A stretch of DNA of 64,000 bases, taken from Burkholderiales bacterium. GTDB taxonomy: Bacteria; Pseudomonadota; Gammaproteobacteria; Burkholderiales; JAEUOS01. The DNA is taken from positions 27,001 to 91,000 of the forward strand of contig CANJDH010000005.1 of assembly GCA_947473125.1 (NCBI GenBank), written 5' to 3'. Every line of letters starts with the position of its first letter. The first letter of the stretch is position 1. This document shows positions 9,230 to 18,649 of this stretch, one piece after another. A model generated the notes under the pieces. That model saw only the letters and a program-made list of their open reading frames with translations. It was not told where the DNA came from and did not search any database. Made by a program: the position numbers and the translations under genes.

Positions 9230-9994
9230 TCAGCCCTCTCCCAGATAGGCTTCGATCACGGCCGGGTCGGCGCGCACCTGGTCGGGTGTGCCGGAACTGA
9301 GCTTCTGGCCGAAATTGAGCACATGAATCTGATCCGACAGATCCATCACCATGCCCATGTCGTGCTCGATCAGCAGCACGGTCACGCCCCACTCTTCGCG
9401 CACATCGAGGATGTAGCGCGCCATGTCTTCCTTCTCTTCGCGATTCATGCCTGCAACCGGCTCATCGAGCATCAGCAACTTGGGGCGCATCGCCAGCGCG
9501 CGCGCCAGCTCGACGCGCTTCTGCAGGCCGTAAGAGAGCGCCGACACCGGTGCGTCGCGGAAGTCGGCCAGATGCAGCAGATCGACGATGTCGCGCTCGA
9601 TCTTTCCGCGTAGTTGCGCTTCTTCGCGCGCGGCGCTGCCGATGTACCAGGCCGCCGGCAGCACCCCTGACTTGAGGTAATGATGCGCGCCAAGCTTGAT
9701 GTTGTCGAGCACGGTGAGGCCACGGAACAACGCGATGTTCTGGAAGGTGCGGGCCATGCCGAGCGCGGCGCGCCTGTTGGCCTTGACCAGGGTGATATCG
9801 GCACCGGCGAACGCAACCGCACCCGACTGGGGTCGGTAGAACCCCGAGATCACGTTGTACAGGCTGGTCTTGCCGGCGCCGTTGGGGCCGATCACGGAGG
9901 TTACCGTGCCTTCCTCCACGGCCAGAGATACGCCGGTTAGCGCCTTCACGCCGCCAAAAGCGAGCGAGACATCGCGGATTTCGAGCAATGACAT
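9230..9994 (-). CDS. livG: Branched-chain-type ABC transporter ATP-binding protein LivG
   Basis: 254 aa. MSLLEIRDVSLAFGGVKALTGVSL, Walker A GPNGAGKTS, signature LSYGLQKRVELARAL and Walker B LLMLDEPVAGMN followed by the LivG-type EHDMGMVMDLSDQIHVLNFG. Encoded first of the five transport genes, 8 bp after the NIPSNAP gene. Together with livH, livM, livK and livF it gives a complete ATP-driven importer in one transcription unit. Confidence 0.92.
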   Translation of the reverse strand: MSLLEIRDVSLAFGGVKALTGVSLAVEEGTVTSVIGPNGAGKTSLYNVISGFYRPQSGAVAFAGADITLVKANRRAALGMARTFQNIALFRGLTVLDNIKLGAHHYLKSGVLPAAWYIGSAAREEAQLRGKIERDIVDLLHLADFRDAPVSALSYGLQKRVELARALAMRPKLLMLDEPVAGMNREEKEDMARYILDVREEWGVTVLLIEHDMGMVMDLSDQIHVLNFGQKLSSGTPDQVRADPAVIEAYLGEG

Positions 9995-10002
9995 GGCAGC
10001 GT

Positions 10003-10350
10003 CTATTTCCAGGCAGGCCCATCCCACTGTGCATTCCAGGGGAGCGGCGAAAAAGAAGTGGGCCTGATGAGGCGACTTTCCTGACGGGAAATCAGCGGCA
10101 GAAGCTTTTGGCCCAACGCGACAAATCCCGGGTCTTTCCACAGCGCGGCACGCCTCGCATCGCGATCTGCAGCGTCGCGATAGGCCCACAACTGGATTAC
10201 CTGGTTGAGCTCACCAGTCTCGGTGGTGAAGTACCCGATCAGGTTGCCGCAATATTTCATCTGCAGCGGCAAGCCTTCCTTTTCGAATACCGGCAGGAAT
10301 TCCTGCAGTTTGCCCGGGTGGAAGGTGTAGGTACGATGGTCAATCAACAT
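10003..10350 (-). CDS. NIPSNAP family protein
   Basis: 115 aa: MLIDHRTYTFHPGKLQEFL, then TTETGELNQVIQLWAY and RDARRAAL, the NIPSNAP layout. It closely resembles the partial copy at the window start and the copy at 18650. The ATG at 10350 follows the cupin gene by 26 bp; an in-frame extension upstream overlaps the cupin stop. The exact biochemical role of bacterial NIPSNAP proteins is not established; the stable-dimer ferredoxin-like fold suggests a small-ligand or accessory role in the pathway. Confidence 0.85.
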   Translation of the reverse strand: MLIDHRTYTFHPGKLQEFLPVFEKEGLPLQMKYCGNLIGYFTTETGELNQVIQLWAYRDAADRDARRAALWKDPGFVALGQKLLPLISRQESRLIRPTSFSPLPWNAQWDGPAWK

Positions 10351-10376
10351 GGGAGTCCTCGTGCTCGCGGGATCAA

Positions 10377-10925
10377 TCAACCCTGCACCCCGACCATGCC
10401 GGGGTTCCAGTTCCTGTAAAACTTTTCGAACACGGCCGGCGGCACCACGATGCCGGTGTGCGGGTCACCGCCGTGGTCGAAAATGGCCATCATGTAGCCG
10501 TCCGTGTCATCGAGATTCTCGAAGGTGCGAAACACCCCGGCCGGCACCGAAACCACATCGAAAGGTTCCAGGTCGATGGACTCGGCGAGGTCCTCACCCC
10601 AGAACATGCGAAAGCGCGTGTTCAGCGACATGAACACCTCGTTGTAGGGGTGCGAATGCACCGTCGGCCGGATGCCCTTGGACAGGGTCGAGATCGACAG
10701 GTGAAAGTTGTGCGGCAGGTTGATCGGTGCCGGCCCGCCGGTATTGCCGGGGGAAAGCATGTAGGTGACGCTGCGCTTGCCGCTCTGCTCCTTGAGGTCG
10801 GGAAAAGCGCCCGGGTCGGGCTGCCGGTTGCGAAACCGCGCGACACGACTCTCCATTTCCGCGCGCGAGCAGGCCTGGCTGTGACCGGGCTGGCGCAGGT
10901 GTTCGGGGCGGATTGCGGGGTTCAT
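10377..10925 (-). CDS. Cupin domain protein
   Basis: 182 aa. A single cupin barrel: metal-binding motif 1 is visible as TVHSHPYNEVFMSLNTRFRMFWG (two His and a Glu) and the second strand region as DVVSVPAGVFRTFENLDDTDGYMMAIF. The histidine of motif 2 appears replaced (F/E). The protein could be a small dioxygenase-like or isomerase-like enzyme, or a ligand-binding protein. Overlaps the end of the acyl-CoA synthetase gene by 4 bp (coupled). Confidence 0.75.
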   Translation of the reverse strand: MNPAIRPEHLRQPGHSQACSRAEMESRVARFRNRQPDPGAFPDLKEQSGKRSVTYMLSPGNTGGPAPINLPHNFHLSISTLSKGIRPTVHSHPYNEVFMSLNTRFRMFWGEDLAESIDLEPFDVVSVPAGVFRTFENLDDTDGYMMAIFDHGGDPHTGIVVPPAVFEKFYRNWNPGMVGVQG

Positions 10926-13015
10926 GTCGAGACTCCTTTCAAGGCGATCAGTGCGTCGAGCGCGTATGCGCCGTCGGGGCGCGCCAGCACCGGGTTGAGG
11001 TCAATGCCGGCAACGCGCTCGCAGTTGTCGGCAGCGATTTCGGAAACGCGCGCAATCAGGGCGGTCAATGCGTCGAGATCGGCAGGGGGGGCGCCTCGGT
11101 AGCCCTGGAGCAGGCGCCCGATGCGTGTGGCATCGAGCATCTGGCGCGCTTCAGCCGCGCTGACCGGGGCCAGACGCAGGCTCACATCGCCGAGCAGTTC
11201 GGTCAGCACCCCACCCGCGCCCGCCGTGACAACTGCGCCGAAGACGGGATCAACATGCGTGCCAACCAGCACTTCGATGCCGGCGTTCAGTTGCCTGGCG
11301 ATGATGACGCCTTCGATTCGCGCGGTGGGCATGCGTTGCCTGACGCGCGCCATCATCGCGTCGAACTCGGCTTCGACCTGCACGGCGTCCATCAAGCCGA
11401 GCGTCACGCCGCCGGCTTCGGTCTTGTGCGCGATATCGGGCGATAGAATTTTCATCACTACCGGGAAACCCAGTACCAGAGCGGCTTGGCGGGCATCAAC
11501 CGCGCTCGCCGCCCGTTGCTCCGGGGCAAATGAAATGCCCAGGCGTGCGAGGGATTGCTTGGCTGCTGCTTCGGTCGACACATCGCCGTCGAGGATTTGC
11601 GCGGCGCGTTGCGTTGGCGTCGATGGCGTGGTCGCAGCGCGCCGGCCTAGCGCACTGCACGCCGCAATCGCATTGACCGCACGGGTTGGATCGGCGAACA
11701 CGGCGATTCCCTGCTTCTCCAGTTCGGCGGTCAGTGATGCGTCAGCCAGCAGCACAGCGACAAACGGCAGACCCGCATGGCGCTGTCGCAAGGCGTAGAG
11801 CGATTCGCGCAGTTGCGACCAGTGCGTCGGGTTGCGCCCGATGTGGGCGAGATAGCACAGCACCGAGTCATAGGGACGGCTCGCCAACACGCACTCGGTG
11901 ATGCGGCTGTAGAGCGACAAGTCGCCAATGATGGCAGCCGACGTGTCGACCGGATTGACGCCGCCCGCCAGCGGCACCAGCGCGCTGATGGCGGCTTGTG
12001 CTTCAGTGGTGACCGGCGCAAGATCGAGGCCGCGCGCTTCTGCGGCATCGGCGGCGAGTACGCCGATCCCACCCGAGGTAGTGATTACCGCCAGCCGCTG
12101 GCCGCGCGGCAGTGGCGTCACACTGGCCAGGTACGCCACATCGACAATTGCCTCCAGGCTCGAGGCGCGGTACACGCCGTATTGCCGCAGCACCGCATCG
12201 AACACGCGGTCTTCCCCAGATAGCGAGCCGGTATGGGTCGCCGCAGCTTGCGCGCCCGCTTGCGAGACACCCACCTTCATTGCAATCACCGGCTTGGCGG
12301 CAGCGCGCGCAGCGGCCAGGGCGCGAATCAGTTTCGCGCCGTCCTTGCAGCCTTCGAGCGCCATCACGATGACCTGCGTGGCCGCATCGGCCGCGAGAAA
12401 CTCGACACACTCGGCGACGTCCACGTCGCACTCGTTGCCGGTGGCGACGAAGTGCGAGAAACCCAAACCGCGCGCTTGCGCCAAGCCAAAAAAGTAGGAG
12501 CCGAAGGCGCCCGATTGGGTCGCCACGCCGACCGCGCCGCTGCGCGGCCACGCGCCATCGAGCGCAGTGGCGAAGGTGCCGAAGAAATGGTCACCGGCAT
12601 TGAACAAACCCAGGCTGTTGGGGCCCAGCAGGCGCATGTCGTACGCGTCGGCGATCTCGCGCAACTGGGCCTGCTCGCGCTGCCCCGCCGCACCGCCTTC
12701 GCCGAAACCGGCCGAGAAGATCTGTACTGCGCGCACGCCCTTGCTGGCGCACGCCTGTAAGGCACCCAGTACGGCCTTGCCGGGCAGGACGATGATCGCC
12801 TGTTCGACATCGGCGGGGATGGCGGCGAGCGCGGGGTAGGCAGTCAACTCCTGCACCGAGGTGGCGCTCGGGTTGACCGGATAAATTGCGCCCGCGTAGC
12901 CCGCGCGCTTGAGAAATGCAATCGGGCGTCCGCCGATCTTGTTCGGGTCGCTCGATGCGCCAATCACCGCCACCGAGCGCGGACGAAACAACGAATCGAG
13001 CGGGTGCGCCACCAC
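10922..13015 (-). CDS. Acetate--CoA ligase (NDP-forming) family protein
   Basis: 697 aa from a GTG at 13015, 2 bp after the enoyl-CoA hydratase stop; no ATG is available in the matching frame between that stop and the conserved PRSVAVIGASSDPNKIGG. Domains: N-terminal CoA-binding Rossmann fold (about 1-130), succinyl-CoA-ligase-like domains containing the phospho-histidine loop THTGSLSGED and ITTSGGIGVLAAD, and a C-terminal ATP-grasp (FPVVMKILSPDIAHKTEAGGV). The enzyme interconverts an acyl-CoA and the free acid with nucleotide triphosphate formation or use. In this operon it probably activates the imported acid or recovers energy from an acyl-CoA product. Confidence 0.85.
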   Translation of the reverse strand: MVAHPLDSLFRPRSVAVIGASSDPNKIGGRPIAFLKRAGYAGAIYPVNPSATSVQELTAYPALAAIPADVEQAIIVLPGKAVLGALQACASKGVRAVQIFSAGFGEGGAAGQREQAQLREIADAYDMRLLGPNSLGLFNAGDHFFGTFATALDGAWPRSGAVGVATQSGAFGSYFFGLAQARGLGFSHFVATGNECDVDVAECVEFLAADAATQVIVMALEGCKDGAKLIRALAAARAAAKPVIAMKVGVSQAGAQAAATHTGSLSGEDRVFDAVLRQYGVYRASSLEAIVDVAYLASVTPLPRGQRLAVITTSGGIGVLAADAAEARGLDLAPVTTEAQAAISALVPLAGGVNPVDTSAAIIGDLSLYSRITECVLASRPYDSVLCYLAHIGRNPTHWSQLRESLYALRQRHAGLPFVAVLLADASLTAELEKQGIAVFADPTRAVNAIAACSALGRRAATTPSTPTQRAAQILDGDVSTEAAAKQSLARLGISFAPEQRAASAVDARQAALVLGFPVVMKILSPDIAHKTEAGGVTLGLMDAVQVEAEFDAMMARVRQRMPTARIEGVIIARQLNAGIEVLVGTHVDPVFGAVVTAGAGGVLTELLGDVSLRLAPVSAAEARQMLDATRIGRLLQGYRGAPPADLDALTALIARVSEIAADNCERVAGIDLNPVLARPDGAYALDALIALKGVST

Positions 13016-13017
13016 TG

Positions 13018-13809
13018 CTATCGACCGGTGAATACCGGTTTGCGTTTTTCGATGAATGCGTCGATCGCCTCGGCGTGGTCGCGCGACAGATGCGACTGGG
13101 TTTCGAGGGACACCCCGAATTCGAAGGTCGACAGGGCAAGATTCCTGAGCGTGTGGTTGATCGCCTTCTTGGTGCCGCGCAGCGCCAGCGGCGCGCCCTT
13201 GAGGAGCTTCTCGGCGAGGCCATAGACGCGCGCATCGAGCTCCGCATCGGGTACCGCGTAGGTGATCAAGCCCAGACGCGCCGCTTCCCGGGCATCGATG
13301 TTGTCGCCGAGGAACAGAAGCTCCTTGGCTTTCTGGAAGCCGATCAGCATCGGCCACATCAGCGCGCCGCCGTCCCCCGCTACCAGGCCGACCTTCACGT
13401 GCGGGTCGCCAATCACCGCCGACTCCGCGGCGATGGCAATGTCAGCGTATACGGCAAGGGTCGCACCCAGGCCGGTGGCGGCGCCGTTGACGCGCGCGAT
13501 CAGCGGTTTGTCGAGGTCGAGTATCGAATAGAACAGGCTGCGCGCCTCGTCAACGGTGTCGTTCCACAATGTGTGATCGGCAATTTTTTCCTTCATCGCG
13601 CGGATGTCGCCGCCCGATGAAAACGCATCGCCGGCGCCGGTGAGCACGACGACTTCCGCTTCGGCATCCTGGGCAACATCGCGAAACACGCGCGACAGCT
13701 CGTTGTGCATGCGCACGTTGGCGGCGTTCTTGACTTCCGGACGGTTCATGATCACCGTCAGGATGCGCCCGCGCCGCTCGAACTTGATGTGCTGGTAGGA
13801 CTCGTACAC
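13018..13809 (-). CDS. Enoyl-CoA hydratase/isomerase family protein
   Basis: 263 aa crotonase-fold protein: ILTVIMNRPEVKNAANVRM, SSGGDIRAMKEK (oxyanion-hole region), KPLIARVNGAATGLGATLAVYADIAIA and the C-terminal ALRGTKKAINHTLRN. The segment after GLGATLAVYADIAIAAESAVIGDPHVKVGLVAGDGG carries acidic positions typical of hydratases, but the exact catalytic pair cannot be fixed by eye. Lies 2 bp from both neighbours in the operon. Likely acts on an acyl-CoA or ring-derived thioester. Confidence 0.88.
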   Translation of the reverse strand: MYESYQHIKFERRGRILTVIMNRPEVKNAANVRMHNELSRVFRDVAQDAEAEVVVLTGAGDAFSSGGDIRAMKEKIADHTLWNDTVDEARSLFYSILDLDKPLIARVNGAATGLGATLAVYADIAIAAESAVIGDPHVKVGLVAGDGGALMWPMLIGFQKAKELLFLGDNIDAREAARLGLITYAVPDAELDARVYGLAEKLLKGAPLALRGTKKAINHTLRNLALSTFEFGVSLETQSHLSRDHAEAIDAFIEKRKPVFTGR

Positions 13810-13811
13810 GG

Positions 13812-14582
13812 TCAGCGCCCCCCGGCGACCGGCAGCGTCGCACCGGTAACGTACGAAGCCTCCGGCGAGAGGAACCAGAGAATGGCATTGGCGACCTCCT
13901 CGGGCTTGCCGGCGCGCTGCATCGGCATGCGTGTCGCATAGCGCTGCAGGCGCGAGGCGTCGCCAGCTTCGGCGTGGATGTCGGTTTCAATCAAGCCGCA
14001 GGAGACGCAATTGACGCGAATGCCTTCGGTCGCCACTTCCGACGCCAGGCCGTAGTTGAAGGTCTCGAGCGCGGCCTTGGCCGCCGCGTAATGCACCAGT
14101 TCGTTGGGGGAACCGGTCTTGGCAGCCATCGAGGAGACATTCACCATGGCACCGCCGGCACCGCCGTTTTTGGTCGAGACGCGGCGCACGAACTCGCGGG
14201 CGCACAGGAACGCGGCAAATACGTTGACGTCAAAGGTGCGTTTGAGCACCGCAAGATCGAGCTGTTCGACGCGCCCGATCCTGCCTGGAACACCGGCATT
14301 GTTGACCAGCGCAGATACCGGCCCGAACGCGGCCTGCGCTTGGTCAAACATCCGGGTCACGTCGGCCTCCTGGCTGACATCGCCGCGCACCGCGATGGCG
14401 CGCCCGCCCTGCGCGGCGATCCAGTCGACAACGCCCTTTGCGGCAGCATCGTTGGCCACGTAATTGACCGCGACGGCGTAGCCGCGCAATGCAGCCAGCT
14501 TGGCGGTTGCGGCGCCGATGCCGCGCCCCGCCCCGGTGATGATCAGTGTCCCGTTCAATTGCGCCACCCGATTGGCTGTCAA
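13812..14582 (-). CDS. SDR family oxidoreductase
   Basis: 256 aa classical short-chain dehydrogenase: nucleotide loop TGAGRGIG near residues 17-24, NNAG (LVNNAGVPG), catalytic Ser in VNVSSMAA, and an intact YAAAK active site (HYAAAKAALE). Closing segment ATLPVAGGR. In contrast to the SDR at 2064 this one is catalytically complete, probably NAD(P)-dependent oxidation or reduction of a hydroxy/keto intermediate. It is the first gene of the long leftward operon and is divergent from the LysR gene. Confidence 0.88.
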   Translation of the reverse strand: MTANRVAQLNGTLIITGAGRGIGAATAKLAALRGYAVAVNYVANDAAAKGVVDWIAAQGGRAIAVRGDVSQEADVTRMFDQAQAAFGPVSALVNNAGVPGRIGRVEQLDLAVLKRTFDVNVFAAFLCAREFVRRVSTKNGGAGGAMVNVSSMAAKTGSPNELVHYAAAKAALETFNYGLASEVATEGIRVNCVSCGLIETDIHAEAGDASRLQRYATRMPMQRAGKPEEVANAILWFLSPEASYVTGATLPVAGGR

Positions 14583-14594
14583 GAGCGGCGTATG

Positions 14595-14621
14595 CTAGTG
14601 TCGCGGTCAGCCGCACGATAG
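14595..14621. promoter_or_regulatory. Dyad in the LysR/SDR divergent intergenic region
   Basis: A 27-bp interrupted dyad: CTA at 14595-14597, GCGG at 14603-14606, CCGC at 14611-14614 and TAG at 14619-14621. It sits in the 76-bp gap between the two divergent starts, the usual place for a LysR-type binding site. Binding is inferred. Confidence 0.45.
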
Positions 14622-14658
14622 AGGGCGGCGCCGATAGTGGCCATCGGAGACAACGATT

Positions 14659-15612
14659 ATGGCGGTGCACAAGAATATCGACCTGCAATTGCTGGAGTGC
14701 TTCGACACCTTGATGCGCGAGCGCAATGTGTCGCGTGCTGCAGAGCGTATGGGTCTGTCGCAATCGGCGATGAGCGAGACGCTGGCGCGGCTGCGCGACC
14801 GCTTCGACGACCCGCTGCTGGTGCGTGGCCGCGAAGGGATGCAACCGACCCCGCGAGCATTGGAGCTCGCCCCGAAAGTGCACGACATCGTCGCGCGCTT
14901 GCGTGAGCTGTCGTCAGGTCCTGAGGAATTCGAGGCTGACGCCTGTAGCACCCGCTTCCGGCTGACAACATCCGACTACACACAGTTCCTGCTGATGCCG
15001 CGCCTCGTCGAAAAACTGACGGCGGTGGCACCGCTAGTCTCTGTCGACGTGCTGCCGGTCAACATCCGTCGGGTCGAAGAGGCGCTTGATTTGGGTGAAA
15101 TTGACCTTGCAGTGGCCTATTTTATTGACCCGCCGCAATCGCTCAAGCGCCGGCCGTTGTTCAGGGAACGATACGTCGGCGTTGCCCGCAAGGGCCACCC
15201 GGAAATCAGGCCGGACCTCACCGTGGCACAATTTTCCGCATTGCGGCACATTTCGGTGGCACCAAGCGGACTGACCTATTTCAGCGGCGCTCTCGATTCG
15301 ATGCTCGCGGTCGACGGCCTGTCGCGGCGCATCGCCATTACGAGCCCGCACTTCCTTCTCGCGGCCTATCTGGTGGCGAGTTCCGACCTGGTCCTGGCGA
15401 TTCCTTCACGCGCCGCGCACCGCCTTTCGGCGCTGCTGCCGCTGACGGTATTCGACATCCCGCTGGCGCTTCCCGAAATCCAAATAGCGATGTATTGGCA
15501 CGAACGCAGCCACAATAGCAGCGCGCACCAGTGGTTTCGGGATCAAGTACGTGAAGCGCTGCCACGTGATCTGGCCAAACCCGAAGTACAGCTGCGCATC
15601 GCAACGCGCTGA
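14659..15612 (+). CDS. LysR family transcriptional regulator
   Basis: 317 aa. N-terminal winged helix: NIDLQLLECFDTLMRERNVSRAAERMGLSQSAMSETLARLRDRFDDPLLVRGREGMQPTP, followed by a periplasmic-binding-protein-like effector domain. The helix-turn-helix resembles the NodD/SyrM-PbcR branch, whose members often regulate aromatic compound degradation. Placed back to back with the 14.5-kb catabolic operon, which it most likely controls. The effector is probably the imported substrate or a pathway intermediate (inferred). Confidence 0.88.
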   Translation: MAVHKNIDLQLLECFDTLMRERNVSRAAERMGLSQSAMSETLARLRDRFDDPLLVRGREGMQPTPRALELAPKVHDIVARLRELSSGPEEFEADACSTRFRLTTSDYTQFLLMPRLVEKLTAVAPLVSVDVLPVNIRRVEEALDLGEIDLAVAYFIDPPQSLKRRPLFRERYVGVARKGHPEIRPDLTVAQFSALRHISVAPSGLTYFSGALDSMLAVDGLSRRIAITSPHFLLAAYLVASSDLVLAIPSRAAHRLSALLPLTVFDIPLALPEIQIAMYWHERSHNSSAHQWFRDQVREALPRDLAKPEVQLRIATR

Positions 15613-15620
15613 ACACCGCA

Positions 15621-15650
15621 GCTGCCGCAGCACGGTGCTGAAGCGGCAGC
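15621..15650. terminator. Hairpin between convergent genes
   Basis: GCTGCCGC at 15621-15628 pairs perfectly with GCGGCAGC at 15643-15650. It separates the convergent LysR gene and small membrane protein gene. No T-run follows on either strand, so intrinsic termination would be weak. Confidence 0.35.
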
Positions 15651-15654
15651 ACGG

Positions 15655-15978
15655 TTAGAGCAGCGCCACCGGAAACACAATCGCCAGCAGCAGGCCGATC
15701 GTGACAATGAACAGGAAGGGCGCAATCGCGCGACGCACACTGCCCGTGCGAATCGCCAGATAGGCAAACGGCGGGATCAGGATCGTGCCGACCCACGCCG
15801 CGTACCAGGGCCAGCCCCAGGGCGTGGCGAAGCGCCCCATCAGGCCGTACCACGCAAACGACGCTGCAATCGCGATCAGCATCGCGCCGACAATCAGCGA
15901 GGCCGCATCGGGAGGGGCGTCAGGCCCTGCGTCTGGCAGGCCCGCGCTTGGCGAATCCGGTGCGGGAGGCTCGGCCAA
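15655..15978 (-). CDS. Small hypothetical membrane protein
   Basis: 107 aa. A proline/alanine/aspartate-rich hydrophilic N-terminus (about 25 residues) is followed by three hydrophobic segments: near 27-48 (LIVGAMLIAIAASFAWYGLM), 57-75 (YAAWVGTILIPPFAYLAI) and 85-107 (ending in LLAIVFPVALL). Family not recognised. It begins 2 bp after the argB stop on the same strand and is probably co-transcribed with argB. Conserved function cannot be stated. Confidence 0.65.
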   Translation of the reverse strand: MAEPPAPDSPSAGLPDAGPDAPPDAASLIVGAMLIAIAASFAWYGLMGRFATPWGWPWYAAWVGTILIPPFAYLAIRTGSVRRAIAPFLFIVTIGLLLAIVFPVALL

Positions 15979-15980
15979 GC

Positions 15981-17276
<1,296 letters not shown>

Positions 17277-17747
17277 TTAGTGGATTGCCAAAAGTTTCCG
17301 GGTTTCCGCAACTTTTTTCGGCAGCGTCAGCTTGAGCACGCCATCTTCGTAGCGGGCGGATGCTGCAGCCTGGTCGATTTCGGCCGGCAATTCAAAACTG
17401 CGGCCCACCGCGCCAACGCTGCGCTCGGTGTAGACCACTCGCGCGCCGCTACCTTCAACCTGGCCCGCGCCGTCTTTGCCGGTCGCTTCGGACTTGTATT
17501 CGGCACTGATCGAAACCTGGGCGCCGTCAATCTCGATCTTGATGTCGTCCTTCTTCAGACCCGGCAGGTCGGCCTCGACAAGATAGCTGTTGCCCTCTTC
17601 GCGAACGTCGAGCTTGAAGCCGCGCACCTTGGCCGCCGGCGCAGCACTCACCGGGCGCACCAGAAAGCCCTGCAGCAGGTCGTCGAGCCTGCTCGCAAAC
17701 GGATCGCGACGTTGCACATACGAAGGCGAGAAAAATGATGTGGTCAT
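17277..17747 (-). CDS. Small heat-shock protein, Hsp20/alpha-crystallin family
   Basis: 156 aa. ATP-independent holdase chaperone that binds unfolding proteins in the cytoplasm. N-terminal arm with FASRLDDLLQGFLVRP, then the alpha-crystallin domain: KLDVREEGNSYLVEADLPGLKKDDIKIEIDGAQVSISAEY, the A-x-x-x-n-G-V-L motif as ARYEDGVLKLTLPKK. The ATG at 17747 has GAGGAG seven bases upstream. Expression is expected to be heat-induced through the sigma-32-type promoter at 17824-17851. Confidence 0.92.
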   Translation of the reverse strand: MTTSFFSPSYVQRRDPFASRLDDLLQGFLVRPVSAAPAAKVRGFKLDVREEGNSYLVEADLPGLKKDDIKIEIDGAQVSISAEYKSEATGKDGAGQVEGSGARVVYTERSVGAVGRSFELPAEIDQAAASARYEDGVLKLTLPKKVAETRKLLAIH

Positions 17748-17823
17748 GCTGCTACTCCTCAAATGAAATGGATCGTTCAGGGTCCGCGCCGCGCAGTCTT
17801 TGCGCAGCGGCGTCGTGAAACAT

Positions 17824-17851
17824 ATATCGGGCAGGCTGCGGCGATTTCAAG
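17824..17851 (-). promoter_or_regulatory. Sigma-32 (RpoH)-type promoter of hsp20
   Basis: On the minus strand CTTGAAA (17851-17845) is followed by a 13-base spacer and CCCGATAT (17831-17824), very close to the heat-shock consensus CTTGAAA and CCCATNT. The predicted leader is about 70 nt and contains a stem formed by GCGCA and TGCGC, which might modulate translation. Confidence 0.75.
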
Positions 17852-18033
17852 TCTCTGAAAGACTGGGCGCGGCTCGGCCACCCGCACGCCCGTGCGCTTC
17901 GAAAGCGGCCTTAGATGGACGCATGCGGCGGATTTTCAAGTGCGCCGGGAATATCGGCCATAGACCGCTAAAATGGCGCTCCTGGACTTTCTGCTTACGG
18001 ATAAGCCCATCAACCCACTTCAAGGAGAACATC

Positions 18034-18153
18034 ATGGGCAGAGGCGATAAACGCACCGCCAAAGGCAAACGCTTTCGCAGCTCTTACGGCAATTCGCGCG
18101 ACCACAAGGTTGCCGAAAAGAAAGCAGCCCCGGCCAAACCGGGCAAGAAGTAA
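18034..18153 (+). CDS. 30S ribosomal protein bTHX
   Basis: 39 aa, highly basic: MGRGDKRTAKGKRFRSSYG then a short lysine/alanine-proline tail. The M-G-x-G-D-x-(K/R)-T-x-x-G-K-x-(F/W)-x-x-S/T-Y-G pattern is that of the small ribosomal protein Thx, which binds in a pocket of the 16S rRNA head. AAGGAG is placed seven bases before the ATG. Longer in-frame readings upstream lack conservation. The gene stands alone between hsp20 and a cysteine-rich small gene. Confidence 0.85.
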   Translation: MGRGDKRTAKGKRFRSSYGNSRDHKVAEKKAAPAKPGKK

Positions 18154-18180
18154 TCAGACGTAAGCGACAAGCGGTCAGTC

Positions 18181-18387
18181 ATGACTGTCGCCGTGCCGCA
18201 ATCGGCCTGCAGCCGTTGCGGCACCCTGTTTACCTGCGGTATGAATGCAGGACAAACCGCCTGCTGGTGTGCCGACTTCCCCAGGCTGCAAGAGATCGAC
18301 CCGGCAGCGACCTGCCTGTGTCCAGATTGCCTCGGTGCTGCCCTGGCGGCACCACAAGCCCCGCAAGCTACCGGCGACGTCTCCTGA
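18181..18387 (+). CDS. Cysteine-rich CWC family protein
   Basis: 68 aa. Cysteine pattern CSRCGTLFTCG, CWCADFP and CLCPDCL is typical of the cysteine-rich CWC family (a small putative zinc-binding protein common in proteobacteria). No function is known. The start at 18181 lies 27 bp after the bTHX stop. The reading frame ends directly before the DUF126-like remnant. Confidence 0.8.
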   Translation: MTVAVPQSACSRCGTLFTCGMNAGQTACWCADFPRLQEIDPAATCLCPDCLGAALAAPQAPQATGDVS

Positions 18388-18418
18388 GAAACGTCTGAAC
18401 GCTGCCCCATTTGGCTCG

Positions 18419-18610
18419 GACTTGACTGGTGCGATCAGCCAAACGATCGCCTTTGGGTTCAACAGCGTCAAACCGATCCTGGCGCAAGGTGCGGCGCTGA
18501 GCGACGTACCCATGCTGGCCGGGTTTGACGAAGACATCACCGCGGCGGTTGCCGACGGTGCCACCGTAGAAATAGATCCGGCGGCAAAGACGCTCACGGT
18601 GATCGGCTAG
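18419..18610 (+). pseudogene. C-terminal remnant of a DUF126/aconitase-X swivel protein
   Basis: About 63 codons (FGFNSVKPILAQGAALSD, then PMLAGFDEDIT, then GATVEIDPAAKTLTV) resemble the end of the small swivelling domain of aconitase X (DUF126), where the conserved P-I-L-x-x-G and GA-x-V-x-V-D blocks occur. No N-terminal part is present upstream; the frame runs into the CWC gene region in another frame. I read it as a decayed fragment. The family assignment is by memory of the motif and is moderate. Confidence 0.4.
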
Positions 18611-18649
18611 CAAACCGCCGCCTGCAAGGGGCGCCGCGAAGCAGTGGCC

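Noticed and set aside
17748..17823. ROSE-type RNA thermometer in the hsp20 leader
   Set aside because: A stem (GCGCA/TGCGC) exists, but no ROSE-like U-U/C-GCU element pairing with the Shine-Dalgarno sequence could be seen; the sigma-32 promoter explains heat control.
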